Source: Berberis thunbergii (Eukaryota > Streptophyta > Magnoliopsida > Ranunculales > Berberidaceae). From it: a stretch of 64,000 nucleotides of DNA. This document shows, piece after piece, positions 34,751 to 45,000 of this stretch. The stretch's first letter is position 1, and every line of letters begins with the position of its first letter. The stretch lies in NCBI GenBank assembly GCA_003290165.1, contig QNQO01001163.1, positions 62,001-126,000 of the forward strand, given 5' to 3'. The notes below the pieces were generated by a model. It was not told where the DNA came from and searched no databases. It saw nothing but the letters and a program-made list of their open reading frames with translations. The position numbers were made by a program, and so were the translations under genes.

Positions 34751-35519
34751 CCGCAAACTTGATTATTTGTATTGAATGCTTCTGTAAAAATTACAATGGA
34801 AGGATTGAAATGTAAAGGCAGTATTTGAGATTGCCACTCTCCTCAATGAGCAAAGCTCAATTGTACTCAGTTATTACAGAAATGAATGAATGTTATTTCC
34901 CTTGCTAGTCTATTATTTATAGCAACAAAACTAACACTAACAGTGACTAACAGTAAGTATAACAAAGCACTCTGAGTTAACAGAACACCTAACAGAACTG
35001 CTTTACAGATTTCTAACAGCATATAAACTTGCCCAACTTCACTTGTTTGTTAGTGTTAGAATGGAAATAGAAATGATAATGATTTGTGTCTTTACCGTCA
35101 TGCCTCAATTACAAACCATGAATTTTAGATTTATGATGGGTAAATAGGCATCTATGTTAGGTAAGGAGGGCAAATCAAACAAATTAATAAAGGGTTGACC
35201 ATTACAATGGACATTCATAGGGTGTTGAAAAAGAATGCCCATTATTATGAAATTTGTAATAGTCATTCTCATTACACCAACTTTATGCCAAACCAAACAC
35301 ATGAATGACTTTAACCATTGTAATGGACATTACCATTACAATGATCAACTTTATTCCATTAAGCAACCAAACATGCCCTAAATTTTTTAGGGTCTTAGGA
35401 GACGGCTCATAAGAATGCTAGAGTCAAAATGTTATTCACAATTTATTGGTATTGTGTGGCAGAGTTGATGGGTTCTATTTCTTCGAGCAACCATCATAAT
35501 GGCAAGGTCACATTTTTTT
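34751..35519. other. Small-element remnants in CACTA-2
   Basis: 34780-35040 has AACTCAGTTATTACAGAAATG and ACAGTGACTAACAGTAAG words, like a plant Copia LTR fragment, though without firm termini. 35050-35385 contains several ATTACAATGG/CCATTGTAATGG inverted words and ends CAAACATGCCCTA, typical of a MITE-type insertion. Neither has a demonstrable target duplication. Confidence 0.35.
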
Positions 35520-35742
35520 GGGTTTGTTTGGAAGGATAGAAAATACATAAGAATTGAAACTTCTTTCAAGGATTCCATTTTGGAATGAGACCAAAGATTT
35601 AGTTTTTCATGAGAGATGAGAAAACTAGTTAGATGCATGATTATTTTTCCCGTCGTTAAATACACAATCAAACAATGGAAAATTACGTGATATGGGAAGT
35701 GGATTCCATTTCACATGAAAAATGACCAACCAAACAAACCCT
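35520..35742. mobile_element. Putative MITE (~223 bp)
   Basis: Both ends carry the inverted motif GGGTTTGTTTGG (35520-35531) / CCAAACAAACCC (35730-35741). The interior is AT-rich and self-complementary in places and has no coding content. This fits a small non-autonomous DNA transposon. I could not confirm a target duplication, so family assignment is open. Confidence 0.5.
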
Positions 35743-36599
35743 TAATGAAAATGCCTACAAACCTTATTTTGCGATTTGAGTGACTGGTTTAAAATTTGCT
35801 ACTAAAGATGCTCTAAAACCTTAATTGCCTTTGGAAAACAATTTTGTTCATCCACTTTAACAATAGTGAAAATTGTCATTCTCATGCATCGACTAATTTA
35901 TTTTTATTCATATTCCACTCCTTCACTTTATATTTTTGTAGTTTTAGCAAATAGTCATTGCTTTCCTCCAACCCACCACCCAAAAAAAAAAACACTTTTT
36001 CCTCCAAGAAATTGTTGGTACTCGAATCCGCAGGAAAAACCGTGGATTTTTTATTAAAACAAAAAACCACTCCTTCACGGATGACGTTATCCGCCCCGCC
36101 CCAATACACTCATTCACCTAAATCTCGTCACTGAGTAAATCAAGCCACTTAATTCACAATGACCAAACACTCAAAAGAAAAAAAAAAGGTTGGCATCCAC
36201 ATTTCAATCAAACTCATGTATGATAACTTTTTCCTCCAAAGTTCAATATTTTTCATCTTTGATTCTTTTGATTCACTTTGATTCATTCATAACATTTGAA
36301 TAGAAAGCCAAAGATATTCTCTTAAAAGTTTGATTATCCGGTTCAATTCCATCACAATAAAACCTAGTTTTTCCATAAAGCTTTCAAATGAAACCCCACT
36401 CAACCCAATTGTATACACTACTTTTAAACTCTATCAGAAATAAACATGTGCTATTTAGGCCAGCTTCATTATCAATGAGACATATAAACAATTTTATTTT
36501 TTGGCATTTTTAATAAGAATAAGAATATTGCCAAAAGGAGATTGATTCCACCTTTTAAGTTTCATGCTAGTTAGGTCAGACATAAATAAAAAAACAATC
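35743..36599. other. AT-rich leader intron region of CACTA-2, no gene seen
   Basis: No recognisable exon. It contains an A-run at 35983-35992 and another near 36177-36187. By position it corresponds to the first intron after the leader exon when read on the minus strand. Confidence 0.4.
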
Positions 36600-36623
36600 A
36601 TCGAACCCTAATTTCATCATAAA

Positions 36624-36658
<35 letters not shown>

Positions 36659-36870
36659 CTGTTCGATTGCAGTGGCTGATCGATTTTGAAGTCGAGGGAG
36701 CAGGGAAGGAGGGGAGGAGGGAAGTCGAGGGAGGGAAGAGGGAAGGAGAATGAGCAGGGAAGGAGACGATGTCGAGTGGAGGGTTTGTGGAGGGGAGCTT
36801 CATTTTTGTCGAGGGAAGTCGAATGGAGGGAAGGTCGAGCGCCAAAATAGCCCGCCCAATTTTTTTTTCA
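36600..36870 (-). promoter_or_regulatory. Pyrimidine-rich leader exon of CACTA-2 with splice donor and (CT)n intron start
   Basis: Read on the minus strand it begins AAAAGCTGAAAAAAAAATTG then GGCGGGC, continues with TCGACTTCCCTC-type units, and ends ATCGAACAG|GTACTCTCTCTC followed by (CT)n. CACTA-1 has the same design at 11895-12290. Conservation between two elements and the AG|GTACTC donor support a transcribed 5' leader exon. The promoter itself may lie in the B-end array. Confidence 0.6.
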
Positions 36871-36884
36871 GCTTTTCATGTAGC

Positions 36885-37242
36885 CACGGTTTTGAGCCGT
36901 TGCTAGAGCTAGCCATGGTTTAGAACCGTTGCTAGATTTTTTTTGAAACGGTTTGGAGTCGTTGCTAGATCTAGCCACGGTTTAGAACCGTTGCTACATT
37001 TTTTTGTTGCAACGGTTTTGAGCCGTTGCAAAAATTACCCACGGTCTGGAGCCGTTGCTACTAATAGCCATGGTTTTTAACCGTGCCAAATATACCAACG
37101 GTTTTAAACCATGGCCAGGTTTTTTTACCCAAGGTTTTAAGCCGTTGGTACTTATAGCTACGGTTTTTAGCCGTTGCAAATACAACAACGATTTAGAACC
37201 GTGGCCAGCTCGGCGTAGCTAAACTGCCATTTTGGTGTAGTG
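36885..37242. repeat. B-type terminus and subterminal array of CACTA-2
   Basis: About 11 palindromic CCACGG/CAACGG units end with AGCTCGGCGTAGCTAAACTG, then CCATTTTGGTGTAGTG at 37242, the reverse complement of the B end of CACTA-1. It is flanked by GAA, matching the duplication at 8987. Confidence 0.92.
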
Positions 37243-37298
37243 GAAAGTATAAAAATGGTTTTATGATGGTTTAATTGTTGTTTTTGTCTGAACAACAG

Positions 37299-37581
37299 GC
37301 TATGGTTGATGTAACTAAAAAAGTTGGAGCTGATGCTGTGTCACATGGGTGCACAGTGAAGGGAAATGATCCAGTATGCCTTGGCTTTCCTGTGTGAATT
37401 TTTTTGTAACTTCTTTGTTTAAGCGAGATTGTTACTCATGAATGATGTTCTGCAGGTTCGTTTTGAGCTTGCTTTCTATGCTTTAAACCCTGACCTCAAA
37501 GTTATGGCTCCATGGAGGGAATGGGATATTTCAGGTCGAGAAGATGCTATTGAGTACTTCATTTATGTTTGTGATTCTGAG
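37299..37581 (+). pseudogene. Captured fragment of argininosuccinate synthase
   Basis: Exons 37299-37373 (KKVGADAVSHGCTVKGND) and 37456-37581 ([20 protein letters not shown], then [14 protein letters not shown]) match argininosuccinate synthase, which joins citrulline and aspartate in arginine synthesis. The GCTGKGNDQVRFE block contributes to citrulline/aspartate binding in the family; here GK is changed to VK. Similarity ends after AIEY at about 37555, and the exon continues with unrelated codons to a GT donor. It begins 56 bp after the right end of CACTA-2 and so directly followed U1-70K in the uninterrupted CACTA-3. Confidence 0.92.
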
Positions 37582-37663
37582 GTACTTGGTTTGGGTTCTG
37601 GGGTTATCAATTCTTTTGTGTGTTGTTGTTGAGTGGTCCTAGTAACATTATACTCTCTTATAG

Positions 37664-38003
37664 GACAAGGATATGAACAAATGTGAAACTGCGAAGGGCA
37701 ACAAAGAAACTGTGCAGAAAAATGACAAAAACGCAACATCAGCTGCCAAAGTTAGTAAAAACAGTAAAGATAGCTATCCAAATTCAAATGCACCGAAAGA
37801 AGATTACATTCATGTTAGAGCAAGAAGGGGTCAGGCAACAAACAACCACAGTCTTGTAGAGCGAGTAAGTATTCTATGTGAAGCATCGATCTTGTTCAAT
37901 TTAGCTATTACTTCTGGAAGTTTTTTTTTACCAATGGGGATTTCTTCTTTCCAGGTAAGAAGGGAGAAGATCAGTGAAAGGATGAAATTTCTTCAAGACT
38001 TCA
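37664..38003 (+). pseudogene. Captured fragment of a bHLH transcription factor (BEE/CIB-like)
   Basis: Exon 37664-37864 encodes a Lys/Asn-rich stretch and then EDYIHVRARRGQATNNHSLV. The next exon, from 37955, reads RREKISERMKFLQD. This is the basic region and first helix of the plant bHLH subgroup that includes BEE and CIB proteins, with the His-Glu-Arg DNA contacts partly visible (H..VERVRR). Helix 2 is missing: after FLQDF the frame passes into unrelated sequence. It lies between argininosuccinate synthase and auxin response factor pieces in CACTA-3. Confidence 0.92.
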
Positions 38004-38046
38004 TCATGCTTGTGTGTATTTATTATTCCTCTGCATTGTGGATCAG

Positions 38047-38377
38047 CAAACTGAAGTTACCAGCCCAGATCCTACACTACCAGAGCCTCAAACTTGCACA
38101 ATCCATTCATTTTGCAAGACTCTAACAGCTTCCGACACGAGCACACATAGAGGATTCTCTATTCTTTGGAGGCATGCTGATGATTCCTGCCCCCTTTGGT
38201 GAGATTTTAATTAAATAAATACCTCCTCCAGGTTGTAGCAATCAAGCTGCAACTTGTTTTATGTTGCTTACACTGCGGCCTTCTTGTTCTAGGATATGTC
38301 CCAAAATCCACCTTGGCAGGAATTGGTTGCCACTGAACTGCATGGAAATGAATGGCATTTTCGTCACATTTTTAGAG
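38047..38377 (+). pseudogene. Captured fragment of an auxin response factor (B3 domain start)
   Basis: Exon 38047-38198 reads CTIHSFCKTLTASDTSTHRG and then FSILWRHAD. Exon 38293-38377 reads DMSQNPPWQELVATELHGNE, then WHFRHIFRG. This is the first half of the B3 DNA-binding domain of ARF proteins, which bind TGTCNN auxin-response elements. The family's THGGFSV has become THRGFSI, changing a DNA-facing glycine. The rest of B3, the middle region and PB1 are absent. Confidence 0.94.
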
Positions 38378-39225
38378 GTTAACTTTCCTTCTCAAGCTTT
38401 CATTCTTTTTGAACTTTGAGCAGCTCAAGTTGGAAATATTGATTTATAAACTTATGAGTTGCGGATGAAATTGCATATCAACTATCTTCTATGTGATCGT
38501 ATCTTGAATGTTTCCTATACTTAGAGTAATTAAGCATCTTGTACGAAAACAATTCTTCTTTTCATTACTTGTTTAATTATTATGATTTAGGTCAGGACCA
38601 CTGCTTGTTTTACATGAGTCCATGTCACCGTCATGCTACCTTAATGGTTCCCAGGATCCAGGTCATTTATTCCTTTTATTAAAATAATATTTGCTTTCCA
38701 GATATTTATTGGAGAATGAGGATCCTAAAAGCATTGTTATGTTTGTATCAGATTGTGAAGCAACTGTGAGAGCACATTGGCTGAGATGTTGATGCCCCAT
38801 TTCTATGATGCCAAGCTTCAAGAACTTCTTAGATGTGAGAACACTTCAGTATTGGTGATATCTGAGATGTTGATGCCCCATTTCTTCAAGAAATCGTAAC
38901 ATGTCTGGCACATACGCTGGTTAGTAAGACTAATGATATCATGTTTTTATGGCATTTTGTTTCCTTTGTGTATGATGTCTGAAATCAATCCATGGTACTC
39001 ATTAGCTACAAGTCATTCAATTTCTTGCTCGTTTTCAACCCCTGTTATGCTCCCTGCATATAGTATTATCGTTATTTCTGAATGACTTTTCACCCCAGTT
39101 TCACTCTTTAACAGAAACTATTGTACCTAAGTCTATCCAACTGAGCTGGAACTTGACGAACTCAACACCAATAATAAACTTGATCTCATCATGCATAAAT
39201 AGTTTGTTAGACATGGGCAATTGCA
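38378..39225. other. Interior of CACTA-3, no recognised gene
   Basis: A 25-bp word, TGAGATGTTGATGCCCCATT and the following TCT, occurs twice (38780 and 38861), flanking about 55 bp. Open frames are short. No protein family is recognised. Confidence 0.4.
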
Positions 39226-39330
39226 GTCAGCTCAAACACTTTGGATAATGTCCACAAATTGTCTGACTGGAGAAATACCAGAAAACCTGAAGAACTTAAT
39301 TCAGATCAGGCTATTTTGTAAACATAAATG
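39226..39330 (+). pseudogene. Captured LRR fragment
   Basis: In frame with TCA at 39226 the sequence encodes NCLTGEIPENLKNLIQIRLF. This fits the plant extracellular leucine-rich repeat consensus (LxGxIPxxLxxLxxL) of receptor-like kinases or proteins. One repeat only; no kinase or signal region. It is the last captured piece before the A end of CACTA-3. Confidence 0.5.
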
Positions 39331-39689
39331 CAACCGGCAGGGAGATGCCAGAGTTCTTGTTTTGTTTCTCAGATATGAGAGTTCTTTCCCTATGGGGTTA
39401 AATAAAAGGGCAGACTGTTAGGACAATCAGATATAGCCTGCCATCACCCAACATGTATAGGAGAAACTTATGCTCTTGTAGATTTTGTAAGTTTGTTTAC
39501 TTATGGATTTTGTTCATGAATAATCCATGTTTGTAAGGGATTGGGTATTTTTTAATACGGTTTCTGTAAGTTCTGGATGAATAAATTTACTGTTTGATTG
39601 AAATGAGGTAATGGGTATCAAGGTTTTGGTTAATTTTATAAGAATTGGGGTTCATTTCAGCATCACATTTGATTTTGCTTTTATGGGTA

Positions 39690-40332
39690 TCAAGGTGTGT
39701 GGCGGCTGTGATTTTGCTACAGCAGCAAAAAAAATTTAATTTTTTTTGTATTATATTATTTTGCAATGGTTTAAAACCTTGCAACAAACCTAATTTAATT
39801 TTTTTTGAATGGCCACGGCTTAAAACCGTGGTAATTCATGCTTGCCACCGCTTTAAACCGTGGTAATTTATTCTTGTCACGGCTTAAAGTCGTGGCCATC
39901 ATTTGTCACGGCTTAAAAATGTGGCCATAGCTTGCCACGGTTTAAAACTGTGGCCAGTACTTGCCATGATTTAAAACCGTTGCTAAAATTATTGCAACGG
40001 CTTAGAACCGTGGCCATAACTTGCCACGGTTTTAAACCGTGGCCAGTACCTACCACGGCTTAAAACCGTTGCTAAAATTATTGCAACGGCTTAGAACCGT
40101 GGCCATATCTTGCCACGATTTAAAATCGTGGCTAAAATTATTACAACGGCTTATAACAATGGCTAAATCATCAACCGTCCTCGAGCATAAAACTGTTGCT
40201 AATATGTTTTGCAACGGTTTTTAGCCGTTAATGGTGATTTGGTGTCGCCTCTACTGCCCACGGCTCTAAGCCGTGACAATTGGTTACCCCCATGGTTCCA
40301 AACCATTGCTGATGGGTGTTTTTGGTGTAGTG
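39690..40332. repeat. A-type terminus and subterminal array of CACTA-3
   Basis: About 18 palindromic units such as GCCACGGCTTAAAACCGTGGC run to GTTTTTGGTGTAGTG at 40332. Units are more diverged than in CACTA-1 or CACTA-2 (for example TTATAACAATGG), in keeping with this being the oldest of the three insertions. The bases outside are GTA. Confidence 0.9.
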
Positions 40333-41582
40333 GTAGTGACATGGAATTGTTGCAGTGGAAGTCTATCAGAAGAATAGAGGGCTGGGAAATGCGAGTGAAT
40401 CACTGAAGATGGGAGGGGGTGGTGGAGAAGGAAAATGCGACAAAGTCAATGTACTAGGAGTAGGAGTGGGAACTGGTGCTGTGTGAGTGGAGGGAGACGA
40501 AATGTCGAGGTTGGGGCTTGGGGATACATGTACAGATGGGGTGTTGCAAGTTGAGATTGAGGATATAGATAGGTTGATAGTGTGGTAGGGAGGGGTTTGT
40601 GGGTGTGGGCATAGTGAAGGGACAATGAGGATTTGCCGGTGAAAGTATAGAGTGAGTTGGTGGGTTTGCTGTGTGAGTGGACCACAAAGAAAATGTTGGT
40701 ATTGGGTGGGTGGGGTAAAGACAATGTTGGTGTTGGGCGGGTGGCGGTGGGCGGTGTTGGGTGAGTGGACCACAAAGAGAGTGTTGGTATTTGGTGTTGG
40801 ACCACAAATATGGTTTCAAGAAAAATAACGTTGTGACTGACCAAAAACTTGTGGTTGGCAAGGTTATATAAGCGATATGCCTTTTGCCTGAAAAGATAGC
40901 CCATAATGACACATTTACGTGCTTGGTTATCAAATTTATTTGTGGATTTGAGGTTTGGCATGACATAAGCAACCGAACAAGGTGTGTGTAAGTAGGTGGT
41001 CGACCAAAAAGAATTTCATAGGGTGTTTTATTGTTAAGAAAGTTGTGTGGAGACGATTGATAAGATAAACAATGGTGAAGACATAGTCACACCAAAATTG
41101 TAAAGGGAGGTTGGCATGTTAGCATAGTACCTTTGGCATTTCAAGGAGATGGCGATGTTTTCTTTTAACAACCCCATTTTGGTGAAGTGTGCCAGTGTAA
41201 GTGTGTTGGTATATGATACCATTGTCAGGAAAAATAAAGTTTTAAGAAGCAAACTCTCCCCCATTATCGACATGAATTGCCTTTATGTTGGTGTTAAATT
41301 GTGTGGACACAAAGGAAAAGGACAAACAAATTTTGTGTCTCAAACTTTAGTTTCATAAAAAAAACAATGTGATTCATGAGTAATCATTGACTATAGTTTA
41401 AAAGTATTTGGCACCAGAGTGAGTGGTAATTTTATGTGGTCCCCAAATATCAAAGTGAAGTAAATCAAAGGGTGCAATACTTTTTATTGAACTTGAGAGA
41501 AATAGAAATCTAGTTTGCTTAGCTAATGGACAAAAATCGCAAATATTCAGAGGGAGGAGATACTAGAAAGTTGCTTCGATAA
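40333..41582 (-). mobile_element. Copia retrotransposon, integrase part (minus strand), truncated at CACTA-3
   Basis: Minus-strand frames give HFDIWGP-type and NG..ERKH-type integrase-core remnants (41460-41034), then RKCVIMGYLFRQKAYRLYNL and HKFLVSHNVIFLE (40960-40800), the usual Copia segment after integrase. A Pro/Thr-rich linker (40770-40366) follows that normally precedes reverse transcriptase. The reading stops where CACTA-3 begins, so the reverse transcriptase should lie beyond the unseen left end of CACTA-3. Several stops and frameshifts show decay. It continues to the right at 51968 after removal of the LTR element. Confidence 0.82.
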
Positions 41583-42218
41583 TGATGTAGTCAATTTTTG
41601 CTCCCTGCTCTGACTTGTTCCCGCTGACTTGTTTGACCTGCACAAGTAGCACACGTGAGCCATAGACCACCGTGGGGTGGTCGAAGGCACTCCTATGCCA
41701 AAGTCAGACAATGATCTGAGGAAGGTGTAATGCTGTAAGAGGGAATTTGTAGCGTACCTTAGCTTACAAACCTCATGTCTTATTTATAGTGCAAGGTGTG
41801 CCAGTTTAACCAAGTCATCGTAGGCATAGATTAGGGAGGAGATCTTCGTGGAGATCCCTCTCTAATTAGGAGTCGTGCTGAAAGAGGGAAGTTCCCTGTT
41901 AGCTCCGTGGTCCTAGATACGCTGGAGATAGTTCCCAATCCGAGAGCATTCCGTGGAAGGGAGTTTCCTTGTGTTGAAGATACTCTGGTGTTTGCTTCCT
42001 AGTTGGAAGCAAATAGCAGCCGTGGTTCCACATCCGAAGTAGATCCTTGAGATACTTGCGTGCTATGAGAGTCGAGGCCCGCCTGGTGGGCTGAAGTTGA
42101 GCGGGCTAATAATGGCCCAAGCTGGATCCGTATTGGGCTGTTGCTTGAACCCGCGGTTCCTCGAGATCATCATGACACATGTACGGCTCAGGGGTGTGAC
42201 CATTTTTATGTATCATCA
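41583..42218 (-). repeat. Left LTR of the 10.4-kb element (3' LTR)
   Basis: 636 bp, aligned along its length with 51286-51967. Shared landmarks are GACCACCGTGGGGTGG, GGAGGAGATCTTCGTGGAGA and the terminal TGTATCATCA. The two LTRs differ at many positions and by indels, including an A-run of about 16 in the right copy and an extra segment near 51770, so the insertion is not recent. Confidence 0.92.
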
Positions 42219-42380
42219 GCTACTCCCCCCGAGTTAGTGGGTTGTCACATCAGTTCACTAAGTCGTATCTGGAAGGGATGTGTCACTCATGATGACTGAA
42301 TCTAAATCGTTGCTTGAGCTGCGCGCTGCATTTATTGAACATGCGATGGTTTGGCGGAAAAGAGGCGAGAACCTATCATC

Positions 42381-45000
42381 TATATAGGTAATCCGCAGTG
42401 TTGAGACTGACCCTTCTACTTTACTTGCTTTTGAAGATATTGTTCTGAAAGGTTCGTTCAACTTCTTCATGGCTCGAGAAAACCTTCTTGATGATGGTGT
42501 TCTGGCTAAGGGCCAAGAGTTTTTTAAGACAGACAGTTGTCCGAGCCTGGTCTCGCTAAAATCCATATGAAGTTTAGAGTTTCTGAAGACTTGTTGTTGT
42601 ACCTTCTAAAGGGTGACCAGACGCCAATGTCGCCTCCGACCGGTTTCATTTCTTTACAATGGAGGATGCTTCAAACTGAAGTGTGTTTCCTAGTTTTGAA
42701 CGTGATTTGGAAGTTCTTGGATTTCTTTGGGATTTTTCTGGCTCAATTGGAACCCAACTGGCTTAGGATCATTCTCACGATTCTATTCAGTGCTAAGAAG
42801 GTCGATGTTAGTGTGACCCCGCGAGTGATTCAGTTGTTGACGGCTCCTCGACTGCAGAGCAATGTTGTTTGCAAGATGAAGTTGTCGAATTTCTTTGTTA
42901 ACCTGTCGGATGATTTCAAGTTTTGGCAGAAGTATTTTTTTTTTGCCCCTGCTGATTCGAAATATCTCCAGTGCAAGGGTCGTTCGCTTGAGCGACAGTT
43001 CAAGCTGATTCGTAAGTTCAACACCTTTCCCGTGACTTTGATGTGCTTGATAGCGGTCTTAGTAATCATTGCATGTGTTCTTTTGCAGGAAGGTTTCTCA
43101 CTGATCCTCTCACCTTAGAGGAGCAAAACACCATGGATGCATTTCGCTTCATGGCAAAAAAGGAGGCGGTTGATATCATAAGAGTTTCCAATTTCGTTCG
43201 TAGTGGGCTGTGGGACAAATGGTATGTTGCCTTCACGCTGCATCGAGAGTCAAGCATTAAGCTGGAAAATGGAGCCCCTTCTAGGAAGAGGAAGGCTACT
43301 AGGGCCAAGACTCCCATCCTATCTCATGCGAAGGATCCATCTGAGATGCTTGCTTCCTTTGTTAGGAAGAAACCTCACATTAGGACTGATCCGTCTTTGG
43401 CACGACACGCTCCGGTGAGAGAGGATCACGATTCCTTTAGGCATGTTGAGGCGGAAACTAATGTTCCTAGCTTGGAGAAAAATTATATGCGGTTGGTGGG
43501 AGTTGCTGAATGGTCGAACCAGGCAGGTTGAGGCTCTGAATGACCGTCTGGGGTGAGTTGCAATGGCACCTTCTACGGACGCTGATTCGCGTGGGGCCGC
43601 TTCGGTAGAGGGCTCTATTGAAGATTCACCTGAGGTGGTGGAATTTGATCACTTCACCGAGTCAACGCCTGAAAGGGGTCGTGGCTTCTATAGTCTGTAT
43701 TGCTCACCGTCTCGTTCTAGGCCACATCTAGAACTATTGGAAGGTCTTTTGGATACTTCGGCCCCGCCTTTGCCTCTGGATATTGTTGGGTCATATCATA
43801 ATATAGGGTCTACCGTTCTTGACAAGGGAAAAGACACGGCAGAGAGTTTGAGGACGGTGGCATCCATAAAGGGTAGCACTAGAATAGTTCCTGAGCAGGG
43901 GAAGCTTCATCATGATGCATGGATAAGTCTCTTCGCACTGTACTTGGTGAAGATGAGCTCACATGTCTGGCACCAAGAAGTGGATGTTGAGTATACTTCG
44001 AGGAAGCATATAAGCAGGCGTCACAGCTGGCTGATGGACCACGTTCTGAAACCCGAGGAGGATACACTGAAAGAACGTGTGAACAAGGGTTTGAAGTATA
44101 TTATGCTTGGTATGTCTCATATGAGACACATGGCCATTGCTGGGACGAAAATAGAGGCGGCTCGCGAGAGAGTATATACCTTTGAGCGTGTCTTGTCGCA
44201 CGTGCAGATGTTGTATTCTGATGCGCTCCTTGAAATTGAGCGGCTTAAGAAGCAGGCCGTGGAGATGCAGTCAGAACAATCAACTGCGTCCATTTAGGCT
44301 CAGAGGGCTCATCTGGAGGGCCTTGAGCATAATCTGACCGAGGCGGTGTCCGAGAGGAACATACTTAAGCAGGAGTTGAGCCGGCTCCGCCTAGAGGTCG
44401 AGGTTGCGCAGGAAGTTGGGGCTGAGGTACATTCTGAGCTGTAGTCTTTTGCTGAGGAGAGTGCTTTGAAGGGAGCTGACTGGGCTGCTAATAAGCAACA
44501 GTTGGAATCTGATGTGGAGTTCTATGCTCGAGAAGTGAAGACGGTCGAGGACCTACTCGAACTGGGATTGCACGAACTCAGTTTTGTGAAGAGCAGCTTA
44601 GCCATAGAGCATTCTCAGGTCGATAAGCTAACTGTCAAGTTGGAGCTACTAGAGCATGACCTTATTGATGCAAAGGTGCAAGAGGAAGAGCTTCTTCAGG
44701 AGCAAGGCAAATGTGAGTTCCATTGGGTTGTTCATGGCTAGCTGGAGTTGTTGGCGCCGATGAAAAAGGAGCATTCGTAGTGGGATCTTAGCCATTACAA
44801 AAAGATATCATATGTGGACTTGTTTGTTACCTCTAAGTCGTCGGGCGTGGAGGGTAGTTCGATCCCTAACGTCCAGGTTGAAGCACGTATAGATGCAACT
44901 TCTGCCCCTGTTCCTCCTAGGTTTAGCTTTTCTATTTTTGTACCTTTTCCTTATTAGGAGCAAACTTTGTGTGCTTGTACACTTTTTGTCTTGACCATTA
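42381..45000 (+). CDS. Antisense spliced gene of the LTR element: 'gypsy-type transposon' domain plus coiled coil (decayed)
   Basis: It runs opposite to gag. A TATATAGG box lies at 42381 and a first ATG at 42470 (MARENLLDDG). After a frameshift near 42560 the frame reads FLDFFGIFLAQLEPNWLRII, the core of the plant 'putative gypsy type transposon' domain (Transposase_28 style). An intron, 43012-43088, has clean GT-AG ends; splicing joins KLI to RRFLTDPLTLEEQ. A Ser/Arg/Pro-rich middle follows from 43563, then long alpha-helical coiled coil (44040-44740) with YTFERVLSHVQMLYSDALLE. Stops at 43529, 44295, 44442 and 44741 interrupt it. Such extra antisense genes are known from some Ty3/gypsy elements; the protein's function is not known. 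Confidence 0.65.

Larger units (their letters stand above)
8990..37242 (-). mobile_element. CACTA-2, Pack-CACTA element nested in CACTA-3 and interrupted by CACTA-1
   Basis: The left terminus at 8990 (A type) and the right terminus at 37242 (B type, read inward on the minus strand) both begin CACTACACCAAAA and are flanked by the same 3 bp, GAA (8987-8989 and 37243-37245). Three-base target duplications are standard for CACTA elements. Its own sequence is 8990-11395 plus 24617-37242, about 15 kb. Read B to A (minus strand) it holds a subterminal array, a pyrimidine-rich leader exon, a Transposase_24 gene, then fragments of CCT-gamma, RDR6, NUP1, PIN, an amino-acid transporter and chromomethylase. 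No TNP2-like transposase is visible, so it is probably non-autonomous. Confidence 0.88.
1..40332 (+). mobile_element. CACTA-3, outermost Pack-CACTA element (left end outside window, interrupted by CACTA-2)
   Basis: The right terminus is an A-type end: reading inward on the minus strand from 40332 it starts CACTACACCAAAAAC, followed by palindromic subterminal repeats to about 39690. The 3 bp outside it are GTA. No B-type end is seen at the left, so the element should begin before base 1. Its own sequence is 1-8989 plus 37243-40332, the two halves being separated by CACTA-2 with a GAA duplication. It carries a decayed Transposase_24 gene (3675-5300) and about nine captured gene fragments, all on the plus strand. 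The right flank is Copia sequence, so it probably inserted into a Copia element. The assignment of the left half rests on the CACTA-2 duplication and on the matching order of parts in CACTA-2. Confidence 0.75.

Noticed and set aside
40366..40972. Pro/Thr-rich frames of 135-172 codons on the minus strand as a separate proline-rich protein gene
   Set aside because: They follow directly on Copia integrase in the position of the integrase to reverse-transcriptase linker.
42830..43317. Minus-strand frames opposite the antisense gene as parts of pol
   Set aside because: No reverse transcriptase, RNase H or integrase motif; they mirror a better supported plus-strand spliced gene.
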